A DNA stretch of 5,144 bases from Acidobacteriaceae bacterium (lineage in GTDB: Bacteria; Acidobacteriota; Terriglobia; Terriglobales; Acidobacteriaceae), in NCBI GenBank assembly GCA_003165095.1, contig PLSH01000098.1, positions 1-5,144 on the forward strand, read 5' to 3'. This document shows positions 1 through 5,144 of this stretch, one piece after another. The notes beneath the pieces were generated by a model that was not told the DNA's origin, did not search any database, and was given only the letters and a program-made list of their open reading frames with translations. Each line of letters opens with the position of its first letter. Position 1 is the first letter of the stretch. A program made the position numbers and the translations under genes.

Positions 1-722
1 AACGGAACCACACGGAAGGGACGCCGGACAGCGCTTGCCAACGCTTCGCGATAGTTGTTTCCGGAGATCATCGCCGGGCGTTTGGCGATGTTGGTGTCGA
101 TGTAGAAATCGATGGCGGAATGCAGGCGGTGCTTTTCAGCGTCCGCCGCGCGCCAGTCAACAAAATACGCGCGCTTGTATAACTCGGCGGGAGGCGCGGA
201 GGCATTGGCGGCTCCGATGTTCCCGGCTCGGTGCGCGCGCTGGCGCTGTTGAATCTGCCATCGCGTCACATCGCAATAGAGCAGCAGGTCCCAACGCCCG
301 GCCACATACGCCGCGCCGGTTCCATACACCAGTACCACGCCGCAGGCATCCGCGATTTCGCCGCGTATCAGAGCGGTCTTTGCGGAATCGAAGAGCGAGC
401 TGAGGTTCCACTCCCTCATTGTGCCGAACACCGGATCGTCGCCAAGCCATGGCGCCAATAGCCGGGCTAACTCGTCCGGCGGCTTCAATGCGCTCTCCGC
501 AAAGATCGCGGTCGCGTCCGCGGCAACCAATCTGTTCAGTCCGGCTCTCACTTCGTCCGGATCCACGCCCGGATAACATTCAGCCAGGATGACTGTGCGC
601 GTGCCGTTGACGATCCGGCTCTTCAGCTCCTGCGCAATTGCGGCCCAGCCAATCCGGCACGCGGAGTCATCGTCCGATACAGGAATGGCCGGCAGTTTGT
701 CGTAATTTGATCCGCGCATCAT
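1..722 (-). CDS. Class I mannose-6-phosphate isomerase-like protein, N-terminal 240 residues (cut by left window edge)
   Basis: The product probably interconverts mannose-6-phosphate and fructose-6-phosphate in the cytoplasm. The frame is open from the start to the window edge (240 codons) and encodes a plausible globular protein. Recognisable stretches are SNYDKLPAIPV (residues 5-15), ECYPGVDPDEV (49-59), a region ending LLLYCDVTRWQIQQRQRAHR (146-165), YKRAYFVDWR (182-191) and RRPFRVVP (233-240). From memory, these match the N-terminal extension of the long (about 590 aa) mannose-6-phosphate isomerases of Bacteroidetes and Acidobacteria. That extension resembles a P-loop kinase fold, but no Walker A GxxxxGK[ST] is visible here. 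The catalytic cupin part, with its zinc ligands, would lie beyond the left edge, so activity cannot be judged. The start ATG at 722 overlaps the kinase stop (ATGA); a second in-frame ATG lies at 719. GGAGG sits 5 and 8 nt upstream of these two. It is the third gene of the operon. The family call is likely; the exact substrate is inferred. Confidence 0.75.
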   Translation of the reverse strand, partial: MMRGSNYDKLPAIPVSDDDSACRIGWAAIAQELKSRIVNGTRTVILAECYPGVDPDEVRAGLNRLVAADATAIFAESALKPPDELARLLAPWLGDDPVFGTMREWNLSSLFDSAKTALIRGEIADACGVVLVYGTGAAYVAGRWDLLLYCDVTRWQIQQRQRAHRAGNIGAANASAPPAELYKRAYFVDWRAADAEKHRLHSAIDFYIDTNIAKRPAMISGNNYREALASAVRRPFRVVP

Positions 723-1660
723 GGACGCCTCCGCAGCAGCGGCAACGCTCCCAGCAGCGCGGCAGAGGACCCCAGCGCCGCCGGCACAATCTTCACCGAG
801 CCTGGTTCCGCCCACGCGTGACGGCTTACATGCTCACGAATTCTGGGCAATATCGCTTCGTGCCGCCGCATCACTCCGCCGCCAAAGACGATGATTTGAG
901 GATCGTACGCATGGATCAAGGTCACGGCCAGCGCCGACCAGACCCCGATGCAGCGATCGAGCACCTCCTGCGCAAGCGCATCCCCCGCATCAGCCGCATC
1001 GAACAGCCTGTGAAAATCGATCGCCTCCGTCGCAGTTGCCAGGGTACTCTTCGAAAAGTCTTTCAACTCGCGGCAAATTGCATCGAGCACTGAAGTCGAG
1101 GCCTCCGCCTCGGCGCAACCGCGATTGCCGCAACCACACGTCCTCCCGTTCCACTTGACCCCAAGATGTCCGGCCACGCCTCCGGCCCTGTGGCCGCGAG
1201 ACTGTAGCAGCCTGCCTCCCAGCATTACCGCTCCACCGATTCCGGTCCCAAGCGTCACCAGTACAGCATCGTCATAGCCTTTTGCCGCCCCAGCGAATTG
1301 TTCTCCCAGCAGGGCCAGGCGCGCATCGTTCTCCACGCGGCAGGGAAGGCCGAAATTGTTCTCCGACCAGCGTGCGAAATCGAATCCCACTGCATCCTCA
1401 TACTTGCCATTGGCCGCCAGAACCGGCCCGGTTCCATCGGCGATTGCACAGATGCCCAGTGCAACCCCCGCTATCTCATGCTGCGCAATATCCGGCTTTG
1501 AAAGCAGCGTCCGAATCCCCGCCTCCAATTGCGGCAAAACAGCTTTGACCGACGCTTTCCGCACTTCGATCGTTCCGGCAATCAGCACACGGTCTTCGCG
1601 CACGATCCCAAACTCCACGTGGGAACCCCCAATATCGGCGGCAATTGCCATTTCGCTCAT
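719..1660 (-). CDS. ROK-family sugar kinase (glucokinase/fructokinase-like)
   Basis: A 313-residue cytoplasmic kinase, the usual ROK length, expected to phosphorylate a hexose with ATP. Visible motifs in order: the phosphate-binding loop ADIGGSHVEFG (8-18), VENDARLALLGE (109-120) with the catalytic-base Asp112, the glycine-rich TLGTGIGGA (136-144), and the zinc site His165 with CGCGNRGC (175-182; Cys175, Cys177, Cys182). Near the C-terminus is VFGGGV (258-263), the second nucleotide-binding element. The usual ExGH sugar-contact motif reads VAGH (162-165), so the glutamate is absent; the substrate is therefore uncertain. The frame is open further upstream to 1765, but that extension is arginine-rich and lies inside the upstream gene. 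ATG 1660 overlaps the upstream TGA (ATGA) and places DIGG at residue 9, as expected. It is translationally coupled to the isomerases on both sides. A ROK kinase is clear; glucose, fructose or mannose as substrate is inference from context. Confidence 0.9.
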   Translation of the reverse strand: MSEMAIAADIGGSHVEFGIVREDRVLIAGTIEVRKASVKAVLPQLEAGIRTLLSKPDIAQHEIAGVALGICAIADGTGPVLAANGKYEDAVGFDFARWSENNFGLPCRVENDARLALLGEQFAGAAKGYDDAVLVTLGTGIGGAVMLGGRLLQSRGHRAGGVAGHLGVKWNGRTCGCGNRGCAEAEASTSVLDAICRELKDFSKSTLATATEAIDFHRLFDAADAGDALAQEVLDRCIGVWSALAVTLIHAYDPQIIVFGGGVMRRHEAILPRIREHVSRHAWAEPGSVKIVPAALGSSAALLGALPLLRRRP

Positions 1661-2247
1661 GGTTGCGCCACAACCTCGGGATGTCCGCCCCTGCGCATCA
1701 CCCTTACGCTGAATCCCCGGTCGTCGATCGTCGCGTAGTCGTGGCCTGCGTCGCTTGGCCAGCACGCCAGAAACCTCAGCGGCACATCGCCCGTATTCAC
1801 TACGCGATGAGCTGTTTCGTTTGGGATGTAATGAGTCGTCCCCGGCCTCATCTCCTGCACCGAAGCGCGCCGCTGGTCATCCATCAGCACCAGCAATCCG
1901 CTCCCGCAGATCGTCGAGTAATACTCTGCCCGGTTCCGCCGCGCATGAAAGTGACCGCGCGTCATGAAGTATTCTTCGCCAACAACGCCCGGATACACCG
2001 TCGAGCTTCCCCAGTACAAACCACCCTCAGTGCCCTCGGCGACAGGCCGCCAGCACTCGACCGAATACACTTGAGTCTCCGCTTCCATCAGGCTTCGTGC
2101 ACGCTCATCGAGAAAAACGTGCTCCATCTGACCGATCGTCCTGGTGGCTCGTTCTATGCGCGCATCCTCACCCATCGAGCCGATCCGTAGATCGATCACC
2201 ATAGGTTTCGGCAGTTCCATCGACCCTGCCTGCGGCGTCGTTTTCAT
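1657..2247 (-). CDS. Cupin-type glucose-6-phosphate isomerase
   Basis: A 196-residue cupin protein that should interconvert glucose-6-phosphate and fructose-6-phosphate (EC 5.3.1.9). It belongs to the metal-dependent family first described in Archaea, which is unrelated to the common Pgi. The cupin motif TRGHFHARRNRAEYY (96-110) and the second-barrel motif YIPNETAHRVVNTGD (140-154) are intact. Candidate metal ligands are His99, His101, Glu108 and His147. Their spacing (2, 7, 39) equals that of the Pyrococcus furiosus ligands His88, His90, Glu97 and His136. The tail WPSDAGHDYATIDDRGF (163-179) is typical of the family. Start choice: an upstream ATG at 2292 lies at or before the predicted transcription start and has no ribosome binding site, so 2247 is preferred. 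ATG 2220 (MELPKP) is an alternative preceded by CAGGG. It is the first gene of the three-gene operon, and its stop overlaps the kinase start. Confidence 0.88.
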   Translation of the reverse strand: MKTTPQAGSMELPKPMVIDLRIGSMGEDARIERATRTIGQMEHVFLDERARSLMEAETQVYSVECWRPVAEGTEGGLYWGSSTVYPGVVGEEYFMTRGHFHARRNRAEYYSTICGSGLLVLMDDQRRASVQEMRPGTTHYIPNETAHRVVNTGDVPLRFLACWPSDAGHDYATIDDRGFSVRVMRRGGHPEVVAQP

Positions 2248-2296
2248 ACCACCAAGCCTATCGCTCAAGGGAGGCTGGGTCAACCCAAACATACGC

Positions 2297-2305
2297 GTTA
2301 TAGCA
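2297..2305 (-). promoter_or_regulatory. Candidate extended -10 promoter of the isomerase/kinase operon
   Basis: Read on the minus strand this is TGCTATAAC, an extended -10 (TGN plus five of six bases of TATAAT). No good -35 hexamer lies 17 nt upstream, which is tolerated by extended -10 promoters. Transcription would begin near 2290. That leaves a leader of about 40 nt before ATG 2247 and argues against ATG 2292 as the start codon. A TATAAA further upstream on the same strand (near 2331-2336) is an alternative. This is motif reading only. Confidence 0.4.
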
Positions 2306-2342
2306 ACAAACGAGCATTCTTATGATAGGTTTATAGAGAATA

Positions 2343-2371
2343 TTGACATTTGCGTGTATCGGCCGTACAAA
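2343..2371 (+). promoter_or_regulatory. Candidate sigma-70 type promoter of the sugar porter
   Basis: A perfect -35 box TTGACA (2343-2348), a 17-nt spacer and TACAAA (2366-2371, four of six matches to TATAAT) give a good housekeeping promoter. Transcription should begin near 2378. The TTG of this -35 box is also the most upstream possible start codon of the porter frame, so translation must begin later. The spacer holds an imperfect inverted repeat, TGTA-N7-TACA (2355-2369), that could bind a repressor, though its arms are only 4 bp. The outward-facing operon promoter is about 40 bp away, so the two units could share a regulator. Confidence 0.55.
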
Positions 2372-2435
2372 TCAGATTCGATGTCAGCCAGCTCTTGTGG
2401 GGCTATCTAGCGTCTACCGCGGGAGTTTCCTCAAC

Positions 2436-3782
2436 GTGCCTCCTCAATCCGCCGCGCGCTCCGGATCCATGTATCGCATCGCCCTCATCGGCGCCATTTC
2501 CGGTCTACTCTTCGGCTTCGATACGGCCGTGATCAACGGCGCGCTATTGTCTCTGCGTGCGCATTTCGGGCTTTCAGAAATTCAGATAGAGTTTGCCGCC
2601 AGCAGCCTTCTCTATGGCTGCCTTTTTGGAGCCATGGCCGCCGGCACACTCGCTGACCGCTATGGCCGCCGATCCATCCTTCGTCTCAGCGGCGTGCTGT
2701 TTCTGCTCTCCGCTATCTTCGCAGCCACGCCTCACACGATTGTGGAGTTCCTGGTGGCGCGCTTCGTAGGCGGCCTCGGCATCGGACTCGGCTCGACGAT
2801 TGCTCCCCTCTACCTTGCCGAGGTCTCGCCCAAGGATAAGCGAGGCAGCATCGTGACCCTGAATCAGACCGCAATCGTAGTCGGCATTCTGGTTGCTTAC
2901 TGCGCCAATTGGGCGCTTTCCTTCACTGGCGCCGCTGCGTGGCGCTGGATGTTCGGCTCTGCATCCATCCCGGCCATCGCTTTCCTCGTCTGTCTGCGCT
3001 TTGTGCCGGAAAGTCCCCGCTGGCTCATGCAGCAACATCGCGATTTTGAAGCCGGCGCCGCCCTTCGCGTCATTGGCGGCGAGACTCACTGTCAAGAAAC
3101 CCTTATCGAGATCAAGACCAGGATTGCCCAGGAAGACCCTGCGCCCGGTTGGCTGCGCCGCATGCGCCGTCCTCTGCTTCTGGCGGTTGCGATCGCGGCT
3201 TTGCAGCAGATGACCGGCATCAACACCGTTCTTTACTACGGCTCGCTGCTGTTTGTCAGTCACGGCAACAGCGGCAGCGATCAGCGCGCTTTCGCCGCGA
3301 ATGTGCTCCTCGGCCTGACGAATCTCGTATTTACCCTGATCGCACTGTGCGTGATGGATCGCATCGGCCGCCGCATCCTGCTGACAGGCTCCGCTGCCAT
3401 CATGCTTGCCGCATTGTTATTGCTGGTCTTCGAATTTCTGCGTCCGCACGCGAATTTCGCTCTGATCGTCGGCAGCACCATGCTTTATGTGGGCGCGTTC
3501 GCCATTGGCCTTGGCCCGGGAGCCTGGGTCTATATCGCAGAGATATTCCCCACCAACATCCGTGGTCGAGCCATGTCTATCGCCACCAGCGTCCTTTGGG
3601 GCAGTTGTATTCTCGTTTCCAATTCATTCCTTTCTCTGGTCCGTGCACTCAGCGCCGGCGGAGCCTTCGCGGTCTATGCCGGCATTTGCGCAGTAGCCGT
3701 CGTTTTCTTTTCACAGTTGCCGGAGACTCGTGGCCGATCGCTCGAAGAAATAGAGCAGTCCTGGCGAACCAGCAAGACCTGA
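2436..3782 (+). CDS. MFS sugar porter (hexose:H+ symporter-like)
   Basis: An integral membrane transporter of the sugar porter family of the major facilitator superfamily, 448 residues, the usual size, with twelve expected helices. Family motifs: GLLFGFDTAVINGAL (23-37, helix 1), LADRYGRR (72-79), PLYLAEVSPKDKRG (124-137), PESPRWL (191-197), QQMTGINTVLYY (257-268, helix 7), DRIGRR (308-313), GPGAWVYIAEIFPTNIRGRA (360-379) and LPETRGRSLEEIE (428-440). Gln144, Gln257, Gln258, Asn263, Trp364 and Trp388 fall where E. coli XylE has sugar-binding residues; the Trp-Trp spacing of 24 is the same. Start: GTG 2436 is preceded by GGGAG 10 nt upstream. ATG 2469 (437 aa, starting directly at helix 1) is a fair alternative with a weaker site. 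The longer frame from TTG 2343 is rejected because it is the -35 box. It is divergent to the hexose-phosphate operon and probably supplies its sugar. Which hexose or pentose is carried cannot be decided. Confidence 0.9.
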   Translation: MPPQSAARSGSMYRIALIGAISGLLFGFDTAVINGALLSLRAHFGLSEIQIEFAASSLLYGCLFGAMAAGTLADRYGRRSILRLSGVLFLLSAIFAATPHTIVEFLVARFVGGLGIGLGSTIAPLYLAEVSPKDKRGSIVTLNQTAIVVGILVAYCANWALSFTGAAAWRWMFGSASIPAIAFLVCLRFVPESPRWLMQQHRDFEAGAALRVIGGETHCQETLIEIKTRIAQEDPAPGWLRRMRRPLLLAVAIAALQQMTGINTVLYYGSLLFVSHGNSGSDQRAFAANVLLGLTNLVFTLIALCVMDRIGRRILLTGSAAIMLAALLLLVFEFLRPHANFALIVGSTMLYVGAFAIGLGPGAWVYIAEIFPTNIRGRAMSIATSVLWGSCILVSNSFLSLVRALSAGGAFAVYAGICAVAVVFFSQLPETRGRSLEEIEQSWRTSKT

Positions 3783-3814
3783 TTCAGCTTCTGCTGACAG
3801 AAATAACTGTTACC

Positions 3815-3858
3815 AGGAGGATGCATTGGCCACGCCAGCGCCCCCTTCAGAGTGTTAG
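3815..3858 (+). other. Strong Shine-Dalgarno sequence with a 10-codon ORF
   Basis: AGGAGG (3815-3820) is followed after 5 nt by TTG 3826 and the peptide MATPAPPSEC, stopping at TAG 3856-3858, 10 nt before ATG 3869. The same AGGAGG directly abuts ATG 3821, which is in frame with the next gene, but zero spacing is unfavourable. It could be a leader peptide, the remnant of a lost gene start, or chance. This is a motif observation only. Confidence 0.25.
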
Positions 3859-3868
3859 CATTCCGCTC

Positions 3869-4195
3869 ATGCCTCAGTTCAAGATTGTAGAAGTGCAACC
3901 GTGTGATCCTGACGTATGGTTGGCCGCTTGGGCCGCCAAATACGACGATTCAGCGAGTTTTGATGAGGACGAATACACCCAGTTGATTGGCCTCGCGCAG
4001 CAAAATGGCCTTCCTGCGAAGTATTTTGAACGAGTGGGCCGATGGAAGGATTCTGCGAATACAGATCGCCGATGGAAACCCAACGTGGCGTCCGTCGCAT
4101 ACATCGTTTGGCTGCAAGCGGAGGCCGAGCAACCGCTGTCCAGCGAGCGAGCAAGTTGTGAGCTTTTTGGACAACTGGTCAAGCAGAAGGTGTGA
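3869..4195 (+). CDS. Small hypothetical protein, probably the 5' part of a frameshifted gene
   Basis: A 108-residue soluble protein of unassigned function. It has a natural composition, rich in Trp, Asp, Glu and Gln, for example VWLAAWAAKYDD (16-27), YFERVGRWKDS (52-62) and WKPNVASVAYIVWLQAE (68-84). There is no signal peptide, membrane helix or familiar catalytic motif. The last 25 or so residues, in the reading to the TGA at 4195, look less protein-like. The +1 frame from about 4131 onwards reads better and stays open to 4382, which suggests a frameshift between about 4115 and 4145. The start ATG 3869 has no clear ribosome binding site. In-frame ATG 3821 directly follows AGGAGG, which is too close, and would add MHWPRQRPLQ-type residues. 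The stop is 283 nt from the convergent gene. It lies 86 nt after the porter and may be read through from it, but nothing links its function to sugar metabolism. Confidence 0.55.
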   Translation: MPQFKIVEVQPCDPDVWLAAWAAKYDDSASFDEDEYTQLIGLAQQNGLPAKYFERVGRWKDSANTDRRWKPNVASVAYIVWLQAEAEQPLSSERASCELFGQLVKQKV

Positions 4196-4382
4196 GGATG
4201 TGTTTTCAACTAAAAGGGTCAATAAACGATTTGGGCTTTCGCGCGCCAGTGCTTTGCTTCATTTCCTGAGCGGCGGAGAATTCCCAAACCGCCGCGAATA
4301 TGCTAAGTATGAGCCTGAAGCAGATGTTTCAGACTCAATCCGCAAAACCGAACAAGGGAAGTCACAGACGGCGCGACAATAG
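4131..4382 (+). pseudogene. Out-of-frame 3' continuation of the small hypothetical gene
   Basis: This frame, shifted +1 relative to the preceding gene, is open to TAG 4380-4382. It reads CPASEQVVSFLDNW, then VNKRFGLSRASALLHFLSGG, then a polar tail. The first two stretches look like real amphipathic helix sequence and resemble the continuation of a family I recall only vaguely and cannot name. Upstream of about 4120 the same frame looks like a shadow. The simplest reading is one ancestral gene (3869-4382) broken by a one-base insertion or two-base deletion. The protein also seems to degrade after LHFLSGGEFP, so the 3' end may be lost. A sequencing error is the alternative. Confidence 0.42.
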
Positions 4383-4425
4383 GCTGCAGAACTCTGCCCT
4401 CGCGAAATTTTGCAGCCTATCGTTG
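4374..4425. terminator. Long hairpin between convergent genes, possible terminator
   Basis: ATAGGCTGCAGAA (4379-4391) pairs with TTTTGCAGCCTAT (4408-4420) over 13 positions with one G-T wobble, around a 16-nt loop. After one mismatch, 4374-4377 pairs with 4422-4425 (one further G-T wobble). On the plus strand it is followed by CGTTGTTCTTGC, a weak T-rich tract; on the minus strand no T tract follows. The position between converging genes fits a termination structure. The TAG of the frameshifted ORF lies in the left arm. Confidence 0.45.
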
Positions 4426-4478
4426 TTCTTGCTTGCACCCTTTAAGCGGAACGATTCTAATAGCATGTTGAACTGCAT

Positions 4479-5144
4479 TCACACGATCGAGAGTTCGTCG
4501 ACCCAGTATCCTTCGCGATTATAGTACCCATACAGGCCCGTTTCGTAATCCCGCGTGAGCAGAGACTCGTCGGTGTATTCTGGCGCGGCCTTGATGGTCT
4601 CGCGAGTCAATCCGATCACAACTTCCCTGGCATCCCAACTCACGCTCTCGATCCACTTTGGTGAAATGAGAACTTTTTTCCCTGGCCACCAGTTCTTTGT
4701 CGCCACAACAAGGTAACGAATCGCCCAGGTTTCATCCTCGATGATGAAGTCGTCGACATGGCCAATCTCGCCGTCAAGCGCAAGGAGATGGTAGCCCGTT
4801 ACTTCGCGGGTGCTGCGAAGATTGCGATCCCATCCCATAGCTTCCGAGGCGGCCACGCCCCGTCTGCTGCGATCCCGCACCATGTACGGATTGCCTCCCC
4901 ACATGTATGAGCCGCCCCAGTAGTTGGGAAAGCCATAGTATCCGTTGTATGAGTCCTCATACTGACGCGAAACTGGCTCAGGATAGAGCCGCATACCCAA
5001 CCGCTCCGTGACCACGATAAAGGCAACAACTGCGAGTCCGGTAAGCGCTCCTATCAGCAGGGAAAGAAGAAGAAATATCTGCTCCTCACGCTGTTGAAGA
5101 TGAACAATCAAACGCGACCTGAGAATCGTCCACCATCTCTCTTT
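4479..5144 (-). CDS. ClC-type transporter N-terminus fused in frame to the second half of a PRC-barrel protein (5' end beyond window)
   Basis: The frame is open from the right edge to TGA 4479-4481: 221 residues, start not visible. Residues 1-55 look like the N-terminus of a ClC chloride channel/transporter: a basic region KERWWTILRSRLIVHLQQRE, then one hydrophobic helix (about 23-45, core LLIGALTGLAVVAFIVV) and TERLGMRLYP. From EPVSRQYED (56-64) the sequence is instead that of tandem PRC-barrel proteins. It has the inter-repeat linker rich in Tyr, Gly and Trp (YNGYYGFPNYWGGSYMWGG, 66-84), then a complete second repeat: GYHLLALDGEIGHVDDFIIE (117-136), TWAIRYLVVATKNWWPGKKV (139-158), ISPKWIESVSW (160-170) and LTRETIKAAPEY (179-190), ending YYNREGYW (207-214). 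The rest of the ClC and the first PRC repeat are absent. If expressed it would be a single-helix membrane protein; chloride transport is not expected. TTG 5111 is a possible internal start, but homologous sequence continues upstream of it. A deletion fusion or an assembly error are both possible. Confidence 0.75.
   Translation of the reverse strand, partial: KERWWTILRSRLIVHLQQREEQIFLLLSLLIGALTGLAVVAFIVVTERLGMRLYPEPVSRQYEDSYNGYYGFPNYWGGSYMWGGNPYMVRDRSRRGVAASEAMGWDRNLRSTREVTGYHLLALDGEIGHVDDFIIEDETWAIRYLVVATKNWWPGKKVLISPKWIESVSWDAREVVIGLTRETIKAAPEYTDESLLTRDYETGLYGYYNREGYWVDELSIV

Noticed and set aside
157..579. Minus-strand 140-residue ORF opposite the left end
   Set aside because: Arginine- and cysteine-rich, no recognisable motif, and a different frame of the mannose-6-phosphate isomerase-like gene, which is open across the whole stretch.
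1661..1765. 35-residue N-terminal extension of the ROK kinase
   Set aside because: Arginine-rich shadow of the upstream isomerase; the ATGA overlap at 1660 fits the family start.
1645..2190. Plus-strand 181-residue ORF opposite the cupin isomerase
   Set aside because: Antisense shadow, with composition typical of non-coding frames.
2343..2435. N-terminal extension of the sugar porter from TTG 2343
   Set aside because: The TTG is part of a perfect -35 box, the extension has no family similarity and no ribosome binding site precedes it.
2574..3263. Minus-strand 229-residue ORF opposite the porter
   Set aside because: Antisense shadow of a gene with complete family motifs; no motif of its own.
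3784..3797. Small inverted repeat TCAGC-TTCT-GCTGA just after the porter stop, considered as a terminator
   Set aside because: Only a 5-bp stem and no following T tract.
3149..3820. Plus-strand frame upstream of the small hypothetical gene, fused to it as a 348-residue ORF
   Set aside because: Residues from 3149 to about 3780 are a low-quality shadow of the sugar porter, rich in Arg, His, Ser and Pro.
4799..5029. Minus-strand 76-residue ORF overlapping the ClC/PRC chimera
   Set aside because: Different frame of the chimera without recognisable sequence; it does not rescue either parent domain.
1..5144. CRISPR arrays, tRNA or rRNA genes, transposases, tandem repeats
   Set aside because: Looked for and not seen on either strand by reading.

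Overview
The window is about 5.1 kb of moderately GC-rich bacterial DNA. The style of the proteins suggests Acidobacteriota, class Terriglobia: a ClC transporter N-terminus, a two-part PRC-barrel protein, and a large mannose-6-phosphate isomerase with an N-terminal kinase-like region. This placement rests on remembered family resemblance, not on a marker gene. No rRNA, tRNA, CRISPR array, insertion sequence or phage gene is visible.

Left part (1-2292, minus strand): a tightly coupled hexose-phosphate operon, transcribed leftwards. The order is a cupin-type glucose-6-phosphate isomerase (1657-2247), a ROK-family sugar kinase (719-1660) and a class I mannose-6-phosphate isomerase-like protein (1-722, running off the left edge). 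Both junctions are ATGA stop/start overlaps. The reading frame of the third gene is open across the whole left end.

Middle (2248-3782): a divergent regulatory gap, then an MFS sugar porter on the plus strand. A candidate promoter for the porter has a perfect TTGACA box. A candidate extended -10 promoter faces the operon. The combined logic is uptake of a free hexose by the porter, phosphorylation by the ROK kinase, and interconversion of glucose-6-P, fructose-6-P and mannose-6-P by the two isomerases. The actual sugar cannot be read from the sequence.

Right part (3783-5144): a small unrecognised gene (3869-4195) that seems to be frameshifted, because protein-like sequence continues in another frame to 4382. 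A long hairpin (4374-4425) follows, between convergent genes. Last is a minus-strand ORF running off the right edge. This ORF looks like an in-frame chimera of the first membrane helix of a ClC chloride channel/transporter and the second half of a PRC-barrel protein. This apparent fusion is the most unusual thing in the window. The right part looks like a site of gene decay and deletion, in contrast to the intact sugar module.
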